In this document: positions 11,779 to 22,012 of the stretch, piece by piece
How positions within the stretch are numbered: position 1 is the first letter of the stretch
Layout: each line of letters opens with the position of its first letter
DNA from: Xenoacremonium recifei
Taxonomy: Eukaryota > Ascomycota > Sordariomycetes > Hypocreales > Nectriaceae
NCBI GenBank assembly: GCA_012184525.1
Contig: WOFQ01000068.1
Coordinates: 62,001-126,000, forward strand
Reading direction: 5' to 3'
DNA length: 64,000 bases
Notes under the pieces: model-generated
Databases searched by the model: none
The model's input: only the letters and a program-made list of their open reading frames with translations
Told to the model about the DNA's origin: nothing
Translations under genes and position numbers: made by a program

Positions 11779-13213
11779 GGGGGGAAAGGATGTCGGGAGA
11801 GGAAGAAGCCAATAAAACTGAGAGGATGCCTGTTCGTTGTGCAGCCAATGAACGCGCAACATCTTCAGTTAATGTTTACTACCTCAAGGTGTATATATAT
11901 ATATATCACAGACGAAGATCACCTAGCTTGTAAGCTGCATTGATCCTAGCCGCGGGCACTGCCGCCAACGATGCGGTTGTGGCCTTTTGTCTGCAAATTC
12001 TCTGGAATAAACAATCACCGTGCCTGTTGCCAGTTTGACTACTCATGGACAGTGAAAAGCCTCCAAGCGTCAGCATCTAATTCCAAATTTGCGACGTCTT
12101 GATATGCGACCCTGGAGAAAAGCATACAGCCCAATGGGTGGAAAAAATCTCAAATTTCTCTAGAAATTAAGTTGATGACTAGTCACAAGCGATTTGAGAC
12201 GTGCATTCATGGCAGCTCGAACTGCCGGCCCTTTTGGCCTAGAGATAATGGCACGAGAATGTATCTTGGGGGAATGTGCCGTGTGTTTATGGGTGAGAGT
12301 ATCCTCCGTCACTCCTATGGCGACACAGAAATTGCAATATGCTTGTTGCTTGACTGTGCGGACTCTATTTAATATTTGACATCAAGATTTGCCTCTATTA
12401 ATTCTCAAAAGGGACTATTACCAAATCACCAGTTATTGCCTAGGAGGAACTCCATGCCTGACTAGTCGCACAGGAGCTCGAAGTAGCCGCCGTTTGCGTG
12501 TGTAAAGAAGCCATGTCCACGCCCGTGACTCGAAGGTTGCTGATTGCTTTTGTTGATTGGAGGGACGGTATTATATCGAGTACGAAGAATGCGCCTTCAT
12601 AGACTTCTCTCTACGTCGGTTCATGCACATGCTACTCATGGTTAAATATCGACGAGAAGGGTATCATTTTCAATGCTGTATGTCATGAAATATTGAAAGT
12701 ATGAATTTGTGTTTAACTAAGAGCTCAGGGACCACTAGAACAGGGGAACCACAAAGCTGAGGTGACAGCTAGTAGACAAAACAGACTTCTGTAATTTTCA
12801 GACAAACCGGGATATCATATCTCATCGTCCTCCTCTTAATACTCTATGTTATCCTCCTTCGCTTGACACTTTATGTTATTCATCTCCCGATAAGCGTGAG
12901 CGCCCTCGCTTGGCACTGCGCCAATGTACACCAGAACCTACCGCCGCCGCATTCCCATTTCCTAGGGGTTTAAACATACCCGGGTTGAAGTAGCCGACCT
13001 TGGTGATTCTCCAGGCATTGTTCGAGTGTACCTCGCAGTTCGATGTAATAGCTCGTAGTCAGGCAAAAGCCACCATAATTCTTTGAACTGTCCGTTCGTC
13101 AAGGTAAAGGTTGTCCTCTAACACGTTTTGACACTGCACCATCTCGTACCAAAGAAATGCCCGCTTTGAATACATGCACTCTGTGGTCATGGCTCGCCAA
13201 CCACACCAAGCCC
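11779..13213. other. Intergenic, AT-richer, no supported gene
   Basis: Convergent 3' flanks of the cysteine-module gene and the F-box-like gene. It contains a short TA microsatellite near 11892. Frames are short and interrupted, and nothing coding or RNA-like is recognised. Confidence 0.6.
11892..11906. repeat. TA dinucleotide microsatellite
   Basis: A short perfect TA run of about seven units in the 3' flank of the preceding gene. Confidence 0.8.
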
Positions 13214-14461
13214 TTACAGAGACAATGCGGAAATTCGGGCCTCCAACCCCGCCGGCTCTTCAGCTCGTTCTTCTCTTGTCCCCTCCTCTTCAGCTTGTTC
13301 TTCACGCGTACCCTCGAAACACTCCCGGATGCTGCCCGGACAGTGTGGCAGCAGCCCGTAGTCATCAGAGCCAAGTGTCCAACCCATCATAGCCCACTCG
13401 CGGCTGTAGGGCGGCGACTCGTATCCGAGGTCCTGCCAGGCCGTAACCATGATACAGTCCCCCGATGATGACACTTTGACGGCAAAGTCCGTCAGGCAAT
13501 AGCGGCAGTGCCCGCAAGCCTCATCGCCAGGGTCTGCAAAAGCCCGATCCATCGTCCACTTAAGCTTTTGATCCCGGTGGCGTCCGAGAGTATGTCTCAG
13601 GCCCTTATGCCAATAGTCATCGTAACCCCTTAGTCTCAGCATCGGGATATGGAACAGCCCGCTCGTCAACCCATGATGTAGTATCGTGGGCTCCCCTGGC
13701 GGCTCGATCCAGTTGTGCGGGCAGATCCGGAGGAAACCCATATCTACCTGGTTCAAGGGTCGGACAATGGTTCCTGGACGAGTCCAGAAGGTCCAGGTCG
13801 ACGAGAGAATGAAGCGTCCATCGATTATACGACCCTGGCGAGATTGGAAAGCGTCGACATTACCGAAGTCAAACCACGGGACGGGCCGCCAGGGACCCAA
13901 CCAACGGCTCAAGAGGGCACAAAGGTAACCCTCCTTTGGTGAGTAGCCCATCCGGGTCAACTTCAAGGCCATCTGGACATGGCGATGACAGAGGCGATAG
14001 TCCTGGCCGTGGAAAGGCCCCTGCTGGAACAACGAGACCAACTCGTATGGACAGGTGCTTTCATGGATGCACCAGGGGAGATCATTTTCGTTGACGTCGT
14101 GCATTCTGACGCACGCGTTGCAGAACCACTTACCGGGCATTGCCCGCGATAGTGCGCTTCGGACATTCACCTGCTCTTTGTAGGTGAGAGAATCGGGCAG
14201 CATGGGATCGATGATCCGGTACATGTCCCGGCAGGTTGCGGCCAGCAAGATTTGGTCCGAGGCGGGGAGGTGAGTTTTGATCTTCAAAATCATCTCCGGG
14301 GGCATATCACCTATGGAGAGCGGTCGAAGAGCCACTTGAGTCTCATTACTTGTTTCTGTGGCGGCATTTGTGGCGGCATTGGTGGCGGCATTGGTGGTGT
14401 CGTTGGTGGTGGCAGTGAGGATGCTCTCCCGAACAGCGGTATGAGTGGTGAAAGACGACAT
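13214..14461 (-). CDS. F-box-like protein
   Basis: Single exon, 415 residues from the ATG at 14461. An in-frame codon 19 residues upstream exists, but MSSFTTHTAVRES is the likelier start. The N-terminus has a simple Asn-Ala-Ala-Thr repeat encoded by GGC/GGT-type triplets on the opposite strand. The block LSIGDMPPEMILKIKTHLPASDQILLAATCRDMYRI is an F-box with the typical fungal 'LP.E....I...L...D...L..TC'. Behind it are scattered Cys/His pairs (WFCNACVRMHD, PWCIHESTCPYEL, RLCHRHV), an arrangement common in expanded fungal F-box families, then GHCRYCLTDF. The C-terminus is a Glu-rich duplicated segment with two EGTREE copies. A role in SCF-type substrate recognition is inferred from the F-box alone. 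Confidence 0.75.
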   Translation of the reverse strand: MSSFTTHTAVRESILTATTNDTTNAATNAATNAATETSNETQVALRPLSIGDMPPEMILKIKTHLPASDQILLAATCRDMYRIIDPMLPDSLTYKEQVNVRSALSRAMPGKWFCNACVRMHDVNENDLPWCIHESTCPYELVSLFQQGPFHGQDYRLCHRHVQMALKLTRMGYSPKEGYLCALLSRWLGPWRPVPWFDFGNVDAFQSRQGRIIDGRFILSSTWTFWTRPGTIVRPLNQVDMGFLRICPHNWIEPPGEPTILHHGLTSGLFHIPMLRLRGYDDYWHKGLRHTLGRHRDQKLKWTMDRAFADPGDEACGHCRYCLTDFAVKVSSSGDCIMVTAWQDLGYESPPYSREWAMMGWTLGSDDYGLLPHCPGSIRECFEGTREEQAEEEGTREERAEEPAGLEARISALSL

Positions 14462-15335
14462 CTTGAATTTAAGAGGGAGGGTGAAAGAGATAATAAGTAG
14501 TGATGAATGTTGATACAAGGTATCAATATGAGTGTAGGTGGTGATGTTATACAGTTGCTGTGTTGTTGTTGAGATAGGGGATAGTCGTGAGAGGCAGATA
14601 AGAGTATGCGTTTGATTGAACAGGTTGGAAGATGCAGAGATGAATTGCGGGAGGCAATACCTTCTTTATATACTACATGTTTATTGTTCAGTTTCCCAAG
14701 GTTCTCAACAGATGAACGCCCCTCCGGAAGGTTCCTCCAGGTTTACGATGCAATCACGAGCTATTTTAAACCATATTCTCGCAGGTGAATGACATAGAAT
14801 AAACTAAATCGAGAGAGAAAAACCATCATTGTCGATACTCGGGTATTCAGGTCTTTACCCACGTTGCGAAATCTGGTCGCTGTCGAAATGAAAGACTCCC
14901 AAGTTTTAGCCCTGAACTACAGTTCCAGCATCTTCGAGATATATCATTGAGGCTTCCATATTTCACCTTAGGATACGGGTTCTTAGGTGATTTCCCTTAC
15001 TTCATTGCGCATAGAGGTGTTGGTGCATGATGGTGGTGTCTGCCTCACACTGAAAAGTTACTTTCTGGACGTATGGTTCGGGTAATTTCACCAGAGCTTC
15101 TCAAAGTATGATTGGCTCAGATAGACTGGGAACCGTTTAACTTTTCTCAAACTTAAACTTGGGCGCTTTAAGACCAGCATATCATCATTATCTCCCATAT
15201 AGGTTCTAAAAGTTACTTTTATATGACTCGAGTCATCAATGAACCGATATGAGATATACATTTGTTTTAGTAATACACCCGACCTGTTGGCGCTTTCACT
15301 TGCTGTAGCTTCTAGGTCTTTCTGTTATGGTCCAG
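14462..15335. other. Intergenic
   Basis: Upstream region of the F-box-like gene and 3' flank of the WD40 gene, both on the minus strand. No long frame or recognisable element is seen. Confidence 0.6.
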
Positions 15336-17142
15336 CTAGAAGATCAACTCCCAGACTACCAAGGTTGATAGGGCTGGCTTCATCCACATCCATGATGCTG
15401 CCTTGCCTATCGCAAGATATCTCCCGTCCGCACTAAATGCTGCTGCCGTAGCGTAACCACTCTGAAACTTGATCGTGTAAAGCACCCGCCCAGAGTGCAA
15501 ATCGCTTACATCAACACCCTCATCCGTCCGACAGCACAAGAAGCGACAGTCATGCGAGATCGCCATGGGCCAGCCTTGACGACTACGCTTCGCTCCTAGA
15601 CTATAGGATTCGACGCTGGATGTTGTGTAGTTCCAGTGGAAGACAACATCTCCCCAAATGGCTACTACGACAGTCGTCTCGGGTAGCACGCCCAAGAATA
15701 GGGGCTTTTTCCACGTATCCATCTCGAACTTGGCGATGGACGCCCGGGTATGTGGATCAGTGAGCCGAATGGTCCCATCTCGGGACTGCGAGACCAGGGC
15801 TTTGCCATCAGGTGTGAAGACAGCGTGAGTAACCTCATCACTGTGGCAGGAAATGACAGATGGCTTTGCGGCAGCTCCCGCCTTGACGTCAAGAACAACA
15901 ATACGGTTCCTTGCTCCACGAACAGCAAGCCATTGCCCATCAGGGGAGAAGCTCAGGGGCTTCGCGCTAGGCCAGCGCAGCTGCTGCAACTTTCGGCCAT
16001 TGATGTAATCCCCTAGATGCACGACTGGCTCTTTGAAGGTACTCCCGTCGTGACTCCAGGCGTTGAGGTGCTTCGAGTCATTTTCGCATTGATACGCCCA
16101 GCAACGAGCGTCAGGGCTGAAGCACATGCTCACGCCGTGCTGATTTGAGAGCAGCGAGACGGGCTTTGTGTTGACATCGAAGAAGCGGGTTGGAGGCTCC
16201 ATGGTCGAGATGGCGATGGTGGGCTGGGAATTGCGTGTGAGGAAGGCGACTTGGACGAGCTCGTGGTTGGAGAGCTCGCGCTTGGCGATGTGGCGGAGAG
16301 AGACGTCAAGGGGAGCTGGGTTGGTGATGCCAATGGCGTGGTAGTCGGGAATGGCCTCGGGGATGTCGGATTGGTGGGAAGAGACCCCGGTTCTGGTATT
16401 TTTAGAGATTGCTGGGCACATTTATGAATGAGACTTACTGGGCACCACTGCTGGACCGAGGAGAGCCGGTGTTGTTTGGGATTTGGTGAAGGTACTGCTG
16501 GACAGCCTCAACGAGCTCGAGTATGGCTGCTCGCTGATCATGCAGCCCGTAATTTTGGGGGACGGAGTCTAAGAGGACCATCAGGTCATCCACTTTCTGC
16601 ACGAACTGCGAAGTGTTGCATGGCGAGGTCTCAGCTGAGGGGTCCAGGAGGTGATAGTCTATGATGCTGTATCGGCGGGTTAGTTCTCCATGTGTCAACT
16701 TCGTCAAGCCCTTATGTCACACTCACAATTGTAACAGATTTGTTTCCAGCTCCATCGCCGTCCGAATCGTCTTGGTCAACGGCCCCAGAAGCTTCAGCCA
16801 GTCCGCGACCTTATGCAGCGTAGCTTGCTGCGGTTCCTCCACCAAAACCGAGGCTTTCAGCACGTCGTTTACCTCCTTGACCAACAGCGTCGCTGTTTGA
16901 ACGACGTTCACAAACGGCGCTAGCAAACTGTCGGGAATGTTGGTGTTGACCTCGTCGAAAGGTATGCAAGTATGGCCCAGACGCTGGGAGGTTAGGTCGA
17001 GGTCAAGCATGGAGCGGGACAACTCGACGCAATCCTGGCGCGCGCTGGGAAACAATCCTCCAAGTCTGGTGAGAGCATCGCCGTAAAAGCCCAAAGAAGA
17101 CCTGAGCTTGTCACAGCGGCCCATCAGCTCCGAAGAAGACAT
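15336..17142 (-). CDS. WD40-type protein with helical N-terminal half
   Basis: Model: complement of 15336..16392, 16439..16666 and 16727..17142, 566 residues; both introns (46 and 60 nt) are phase 2. The first ~210 residues are alpha-helical with heptad-like Leu (MSSSELMGRCDKLRSSLGFY) and match no family I can name. The C-terminal part has WD-like blades: 'VSMCFSPDARCWAYQCEN', 'LSFSPDGQWLAVRGARN', 'HAVFTPDGKALVSQSRDGT', 'AAFSADGRYLAIGKAA'. The helical region in front of a propeller recalls fungal STAND/NLR-associated proteins without a NACHT. No Walker motif is present, so a signalling role is speculative. It could also be an adaptor or scaffold. The tail ends in VVWELIF. Confidence 0.75.
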
Positions 17143-18403
17143 CGTGAGGGGTGATGGCCTTGTGGCTCTGCTAGTGCAGGAAAAGACAGTGTGGTGCGGG
17201 ATAATCACGGGGAAAGGCTTGGCAGTCGAGAATGCTTAAGGCTGATGCATCTGACTTGGCGAATTTTCTGGAATATATACCTACTCTCAATTAGCTTCTG
17301 CATGTCCTGTAGGTCGTTCACTATAGATACCAGCTTCCTGTCATGGAGCAGCGGTGGATAACAAGGCAAGTCGGTGAATGATCACGATCGCATGCCCTGC
17401 CCCGTCACGGATCTTATCTGGATCTACTCCGTATTCACAGACCACAAAAAGACGATCCGCCCAGCCGGAGCCGCCTCGGGGAGATGAGAGAGGGACTAGA
17501 GGCGATAGCGAGATGGATGTGACCACCTTCGCGGCACTTGTAGAAACTAAATGTCGGGGTTTACGGTGGATGGCAAGAGAGAAAAGGCTTGGCCTGGGGA
17601 AACCTTGTTGGCGGGCTTGAGCCACTAACAACGTAATGAATGCCACGTAGGCCGTAGAGTTGAGTGAGGTGGCCTGACGATTAAGCTTCAGGGGTGGTGA
17701 TAGTCTGCACAATCTATTCCTGTAATTGCTGTGATAATTCGTCTGCCTGAAATCCTTGATCTCTGCTGGATCCGTGCTTTCCGGATGGTCGATGTGTGCT
17801 GGCTTAGATTTGCGTTCGGAGCTCTCCGTTGGAGCGCTCAAGAAAGCGCGAGCCTAATAGCCCGTGAATCGCGGCTCTGGGAGGTTCTCGTCCCGCTATT
17901 TGCGATGATCAAGAAAGATGGAAGCTCATTGAGTACATGCAATTACTTATCACTTTGTATTATCGCATTGCATACAAATGATCAGCGATACACCATCGGA
18001 TCGCACGGCTAATTCCCAGCATCCAGGAACCAATACCACCCGGAGAATTGTCTCCTACGGCTAGATCGGGTCCGCTAGAAAGACGGCGATCTCAAATCCT
18101 ATGCTTCACAGCATTTTTAGCGCATAGCAATGGCCTAGATAATGAGCAAGTGAACACTTATTTCACTTCGAGGTCGACTTACATGAATGATTAGTTATCT
18201 AACATAATTGCTTAACCCAGATATGCTTGATCGGGTTACAGTTTACTCACTGCTCAATGGTTACTAGTTTCGATATAGCTGATAAAAAGATGAGGCGGAG
18301 GCCAGAGTATTGTATCAAACAATATGAATTGTATCAAGATTCAAGAGCTATTCATGATTAATTCCCTTGTTATTTATTTGCTGGCCGTCGCTATAAGCCC
18401 ACT
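17143..18403. other. Intergenic
   Basis: Upstream region of the WD40 gene and 3' flank of the maltose permease. One 166-codon minus-strand frame (17341..17841) is open but is unlike any known protein, so it is not called. Confidence 0.55.
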
Positions 18404-20059
18404 TCAATTGCCTTCAACCTCAAATTTGCCACTCTTGGTCGCATCCGACACAATATCAACCTTAGTTTCCTTGAACTTTCTCGCACTGATCCGGCGCTCA
18501 AATAAGATATCAAGCTCACCATAAGTTCTTCCTGCTGGCTCCGGAAGCCGGAAGTAGCACCAAGTAGCACAAAGCGTGCAGATTCCGAACCAGAAGAACC
18601 CAGTCTTGCCCTTCCAGCCCCAAGCACTGGGGTTAAGCATGTAAGGCGTCAATACAGCATCGATGATTCCAAAAATATTGTAAATACTGCGGGCAAGAAC
18701 CACAGTCTTTGGTCGGAGACGTGTTGATGGCATTTCCGCAACGAGCGAATAGCATACCGGCCCAATGAAGACATCGTAGAAAAAGGTGAAGGCAAGAATC
18801 ATTGATCCTGTAGCCCAACTCGCGGCGACTGTGTCGCTGGAGACTGCGATAAGGCCAATGATCAGCAAAAAGACGTCCAGGACCATCAAGCCGTATGTAT
18901 ATAGTGTTCGACGGCCAAAGTGGCTGATGGCAACCCAAGACAAGAGTGTCCCAACAAAAGCGAGTCCATATTGACCGAGAGACATGTTGAACGCCTGCTT
19001 CGTGGGTAGACCGGCTTGTTCGTAAAAATATGTCGAATACCCCATTAAAGAGTTTCCGCACAGATTCTGAATCGACCAGACGGCACAAGCAATCTCGGTA
19101 CGTCGAAGATTGACACCACGGAAGCAGTCCAAATATGACGTTCCAGAAACCAATTCAGACTCCATCTCGTTTGTGTGGACCATCATGGCGATCGTCTTCT
19201 GGATGTCAGACTCGGAGGTAGCAGAAGTCGTCAGGCGTTGTAGGGATCGAGTTGCCTGGGATATCCGTCCCTTTCGCACAAGCCACCAGGGTGACTCCGG
19301 GGCCAAGATAGCTCCTACAAGAATGGGTAGAGGGAAGGCCCATTGCAGGCCGTATGGTATGCGCCAAGACCACTCGTTCGTGATGGAACTTTGAGCAAAG
19401 CCACGCAACACTCCAGCGGCGAGTAATTGTCCCATCACCCAGCACAGGTTGACATAGGTCGTCAGATAGGGTCGCAAGATGACGGGGCAGACATCAGCGG
19501 CGTAAGTTGTGGTGATAGTCTGGAAGACGCCCCAGGGAATGCCAGTTAAGATATAGCCAACCTCAAGCATCTCGACACTGACTGCGAAGAACATGATGAA
19601 GATGAAGCCGACCATGGCAACCAAACATGCTTGAATGACTTTACGGTAGCCATAGCGCTCAGCTAGGATACCGCTGACCATCAATCCCAAGATTTCGCCC
19701 ACATGGGCACCATTGGACAACCCAGATTGCCACGGCGCAGTGACTTCGTATGATCCGTTTGGCTGTAGTTTGCCAAAGCGCTGCTGGAAGGCGGGAAAAG
19801 CGTAAAGAGATCCGAGGAGGGCCTTGTCGTAACCCTCCATGACGAGGGCTGTTGAGAGTGCGACGGACCAGGCTGCGGCCTTAGGGTAGAGACGCAGACC
19901 CTGCCGAAGAGTCATGCGGCGCTCGGAGTCGGAAGCATCCTGTACAAAGGCAAGGAAGTTGGCGTCTTCTCTGTTGTCGGCACTGAAACTAGGGATCTCA
20001 GCGGTCCCTTCGACATGGGCCATGTCGGTCTCCTTTGGTTTGGAGTCGGGAGTGGTCAT
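18404..20059 (-). CDS. malP: MFS alpha-glucoside/maltose:H+ symporter
   Basis: Intronless, 551 residues, close to the usual 500-550 for fungal maltose permeases. A long hydrophilic N-terminus (about 60 residues) is followed by twelve predicted membrane segments. Sugar-porter signatures are visible: GYDKALLGSLYAFPAFQQRFG in helix 1, ERYGYR after helix 2, PESPWWLVRKGRISQA before the central loop, HFGRRTLY after helix 8, and PEPAGRTYGELDILFERRI after the last helix. These match the Mal31/MalP group rather than hexose carriers. It would import maltose or related alpha-glucosides across the plasma membrane. It is divergent from the C6 activator, with about 390 bp between starts, and 2 kb from an intracellular alpha-glucosidase, the classic transporter/regulator/maltase set. 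The start ATG at 20059 is the first in frame. The name is by family resemblance; substrate specificity is inferred. Confidence 0.85.
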   Translation of the reverse strand: MTTPDSKPKETDMAHVEGTAEIPSFSADNREDANFLAFVQDASDSERRMTLRQGLRLYPKAAAWSVALSTALVMEGYDKALLGSLYAFPAFQQRFGKLQPNGSYEVTAPWQSGLSNGAHVGEILGLMVSGILAERYGYRKVIQACLVAMVGFIFIMFFAVSVEMLEVGYILTGIPWGVFQTITTTYAADVCPVILRPYLTTYVNLCWVMGQLLAAGVLRGFAQSSITNEWSWRIPYGLQWAFPLPILVGAILAPESPWWLVRKGRISQATRSLQRLTTSATSESDIQKTIAMMVHTNEMESELVSGTSYLDCFRGVNLRRTEIACAVWSIQNLCGNSLMGYSTYFYEQAGLPTKQAFNMSLGQYGLAFVGTLLSWVAISHFGRRTLYTYGLMVLDVFLLIIGLIAVSSDTVAASWATGSMILAFTFFYDVFIGPVCYSLVAEMPSTRLRPKTVVLARSIYNIFGIIDAVLTPYMLNPSAWGWKGKTGFFWFGICTLCATWCYFRLPEPAGRTYGELDILFERRISARKFKETKVDIVSDATKSGKFEVEGN

Positions 20060-20450
20060 TATTTTAAACTTCGGCTTTCCCGTAGTTGAAAATTTGCAGG
20101 ATCCCGAGACAGTGGATGATGTAAAGGCGTCAAAGGATGATCTCTGAGTGACGAGTCAGGACTACATTCATGGAGAGAGGAACTGGCCGCATTTATAGAT
20201 AATTGAAGGCAGTCAGACGACGCGAGAATACCATTGCTCCCCGCAAGTTCTCCTCGCTAACAAGGCGTGCGAATGAGCGCTCCTTGCAAATTCCCCGGAC
20301 TAGGATGAGTCCAAATCTGGGGTTCCCTCCGGGCCGAGCTTCAGCCAATCAAGAGTTGAGAACGCAACCGAGCCGGAGGTGAAGCCCACCGAGTCATGTT
20401 CCCGTAGTCCCGCATCCGAAGTTCTCGACCACACCTTCGGGTTATTGCTG
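20060..20450. promoter_or_regulatory. Divergent promoter region between malP- and malR-like genes
   Basis: About 390 bp shared by the permease (minus) and activator (plus) genes. It contains one copy of the RCTCGGNCCGGA element at 20328 and further CGG/CCG triplets, as expected for Zn(II)2Cys6 control. No TATA box stands out. Confidence 0.55.
20328..20339 (-). promoter_or_regulatory. CGG-N-CCG element 1
   Basis: Minus strand reads GCTCGGCCCGGA. It lies between malP and malR, about 110 bp before the malR-like ATG. It matches the consensus RCTCGGNCCGGA found at five other sites in this block. Confidence 0.55.
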
Positions 20451-21977
20451 ATGGCACGACACAGGCCACTAACCACCTCAACTCTTCCCCCTCAAAGATC
20501 AGCCTGTCAGTTGACGTTCAGAGCAATGTCCGTGGCCGCCCCCGCAACTCGACCGTCGCGGCGGATGGCCTGCTCAGCATGCCGCCAGCGCAAGGTCAGA
20601 TGTGACGGCCGCGCAACATGCCAGCAGTGTGCTCACCTCAATCTTCGCTGCATATACTCCACTGCAACTCCTACTCGCAAGGGTATTCAACGTGGAAGTG
20701 TCATATCTCTCCACGCGCCCCGTTCGAGTATCCAGCCCCGAGTCTTGCAACCGCGTGGCTCGCCCGTGGACTCCTCGCTATCCCCGGAGAGCCCATCGCG
20801 ACACCAAGGGGCAGAGCACGACTTCGACGACGCTTTTTTCTCTGCATTGATGGACGACTACGTTTCATCAGTATACAACTTTTACCCTATTGTGGACGAA
20901 AAAGAGGTCTTGTCGTGTATCCTGAGAAGGCACAATGACCGTGAAGCCTCGTCTTTCGTATACGCGTTAGCAGCAGCAGCCATCAGCTGGAAATCTGGCG
21001 CGGTGGCTGATCAATTCCAAGTAACCCGGATCGAAAAATTTGCTCAAACAGCAGTCAACCTACGCCAACTAAGTCTAGACCGATCCCGGCCCTCTATTCT
21101 CGCCATTATGACGCCCATGTTTCTTCACCTCGCCTTGGCCGGCCTGCGGAAACGCGACGCAGCTTGGGTCTACCTCCGAGAAGCCGTGACTCTTGCTCAA
21201 CTTCTTGTCCCTGGTCAAACCGTGGAAACCGAGCTGGGCTGTCAAACAATTTCTGACCCTCGCGCACAACGGCTCTACTGGATGCTTTTTGTTCAAGAGC
21301 GTTTTATGGGCGTCCGCTTGGGTAGGGCAGCTGTGCTCGCGCCATTGGCCGGCCCTCCTGAGAGACAGCCTGCACTTTCGTCGAAACTGCAACGGGGCTT
21401 TCGGCTACTTGTTGATATGTTCCGGCTTCTTGATTCACGCTTCTTTATGTACTGGCTGCCCGATCTCCAAGGGCCTCACAACGATACCAGTGTTGTTATA
21501 GACTGGATTGAGTCGAGCCAGGCTAAGCTAGACAGCCTGGCCATTCATGAGACTTTGCCTCATGTCTGCGAATCGCAGTATGCAGATCTCGTGGTCACAA
21601 AGACGTGGCTGCAGGTGCTATTTTGGCAAGTCGCCCTCCGCGCATGCCGATTAAGCTACACTGCTAAGACAGCTTGCCTGTCACTTCAATTTCCACTTCG
21701 TCTCGCAGATGGACTATCATGGATCATTGGAAGCCTATCTCGGACACAAATCGAGGCTCATGGAAATAGCATGGTGTACAAACTCTTTGAAATCACCGTT
21801 ACGATAGCTGATGTTTTGTGTGTTCTTGGGAAAAGCGACGAGAAGGCATATGATATGACTGCACATCTTTATTCTCTCGCTGACTTTGTCTTCCGAATGG
21901 ATCGATTAGAGGAGATTCAGAAGACCATTCTGCAGCACAGAATGGACCAAGTTAGAGACGAGATGAAGAATACCTAA
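20451..21977 (+). CDS. malR: Zn(II)2Cys6 transcription factor, MalR-like
   Basis: Single exon, 508 residues from the first in-frame ATG at 20451; a second ATG at 20526 (MSVAAPATRP) would give 483. The DNA-binding cluster is ACSACRQRKVRCDGRATC followed by QQCAHLNLRC, i.e. C-x2-C-x6-C-x5-C-x2-C-x6-C, at residues 41-67. The middle region (DDYVSSVYNFYPIVDEKEVL; LAAAAISWKSGAVADQF; FLHLALAGLRKRDAAWVYLREA; QRLYWMLFVQERFMGVRLGR) is the fungal-specific transcription-factor domain. The AmyR/MalR-type activators have this layout. Position between a divergent maltose permease and a convergent maltase supports a role as local maltose activator, likely binding CGG triplets; this is inferred. Nothing in the reading frame looks broken. 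Confidence 0.85.
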   Translation: MARHRPLTTSTLPPQRSACQLTFRAMSVAAPATRPSRRMACSACRQRKVRCDGRATCQQCAHLNLRCIYSTATPTRKGIQRGSVISLHAPRSSIQPRVLQPRGSPVDSSLSPESPSRHQGAEHDFDDAFFSALMDDYVSSVYNFYPIVDEKEVLSCILRRHNDREASSFVYALAAAAISWKSGAVADQFQVTRIEKFAQTAVNLRQLSLDRSRPSILAIMTPMFLHLALAGLRKRDAAWVYLREAVTLAQLLVPGQTVETELGCQTISDPRAQRLYWMLFVQERFMGVRLGRAAVLAPLAGPPERQPALSSKLQRGFRLLVDMFRLLDSRFFMYWLPDLQGPHNDTSVVIDWIESSQAKLDSLAIHETLPHVCESQYADLVVTKTWLQVLFWQVALRACRLSYTAKTACLSLQFPLRLADGLSWIIGSLSRTQIEAHGNSMVYKLFEITVTIADVLCVLGKSDEKAYDMTAHLYSLADFVFRMDRLEEIQKTILQHRMDQVRDEMKNT

Positions 21978-22012
21978 ATGTTCATTTATGCTATTATACT
22001 TCAAGAATACTT

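Noticed and set aside
17341..17841. 166-residue minus-strand open frame
   Set aside because: No domain, no splice partner and unconvincing composition; the region is upstream of the WD40 gene.
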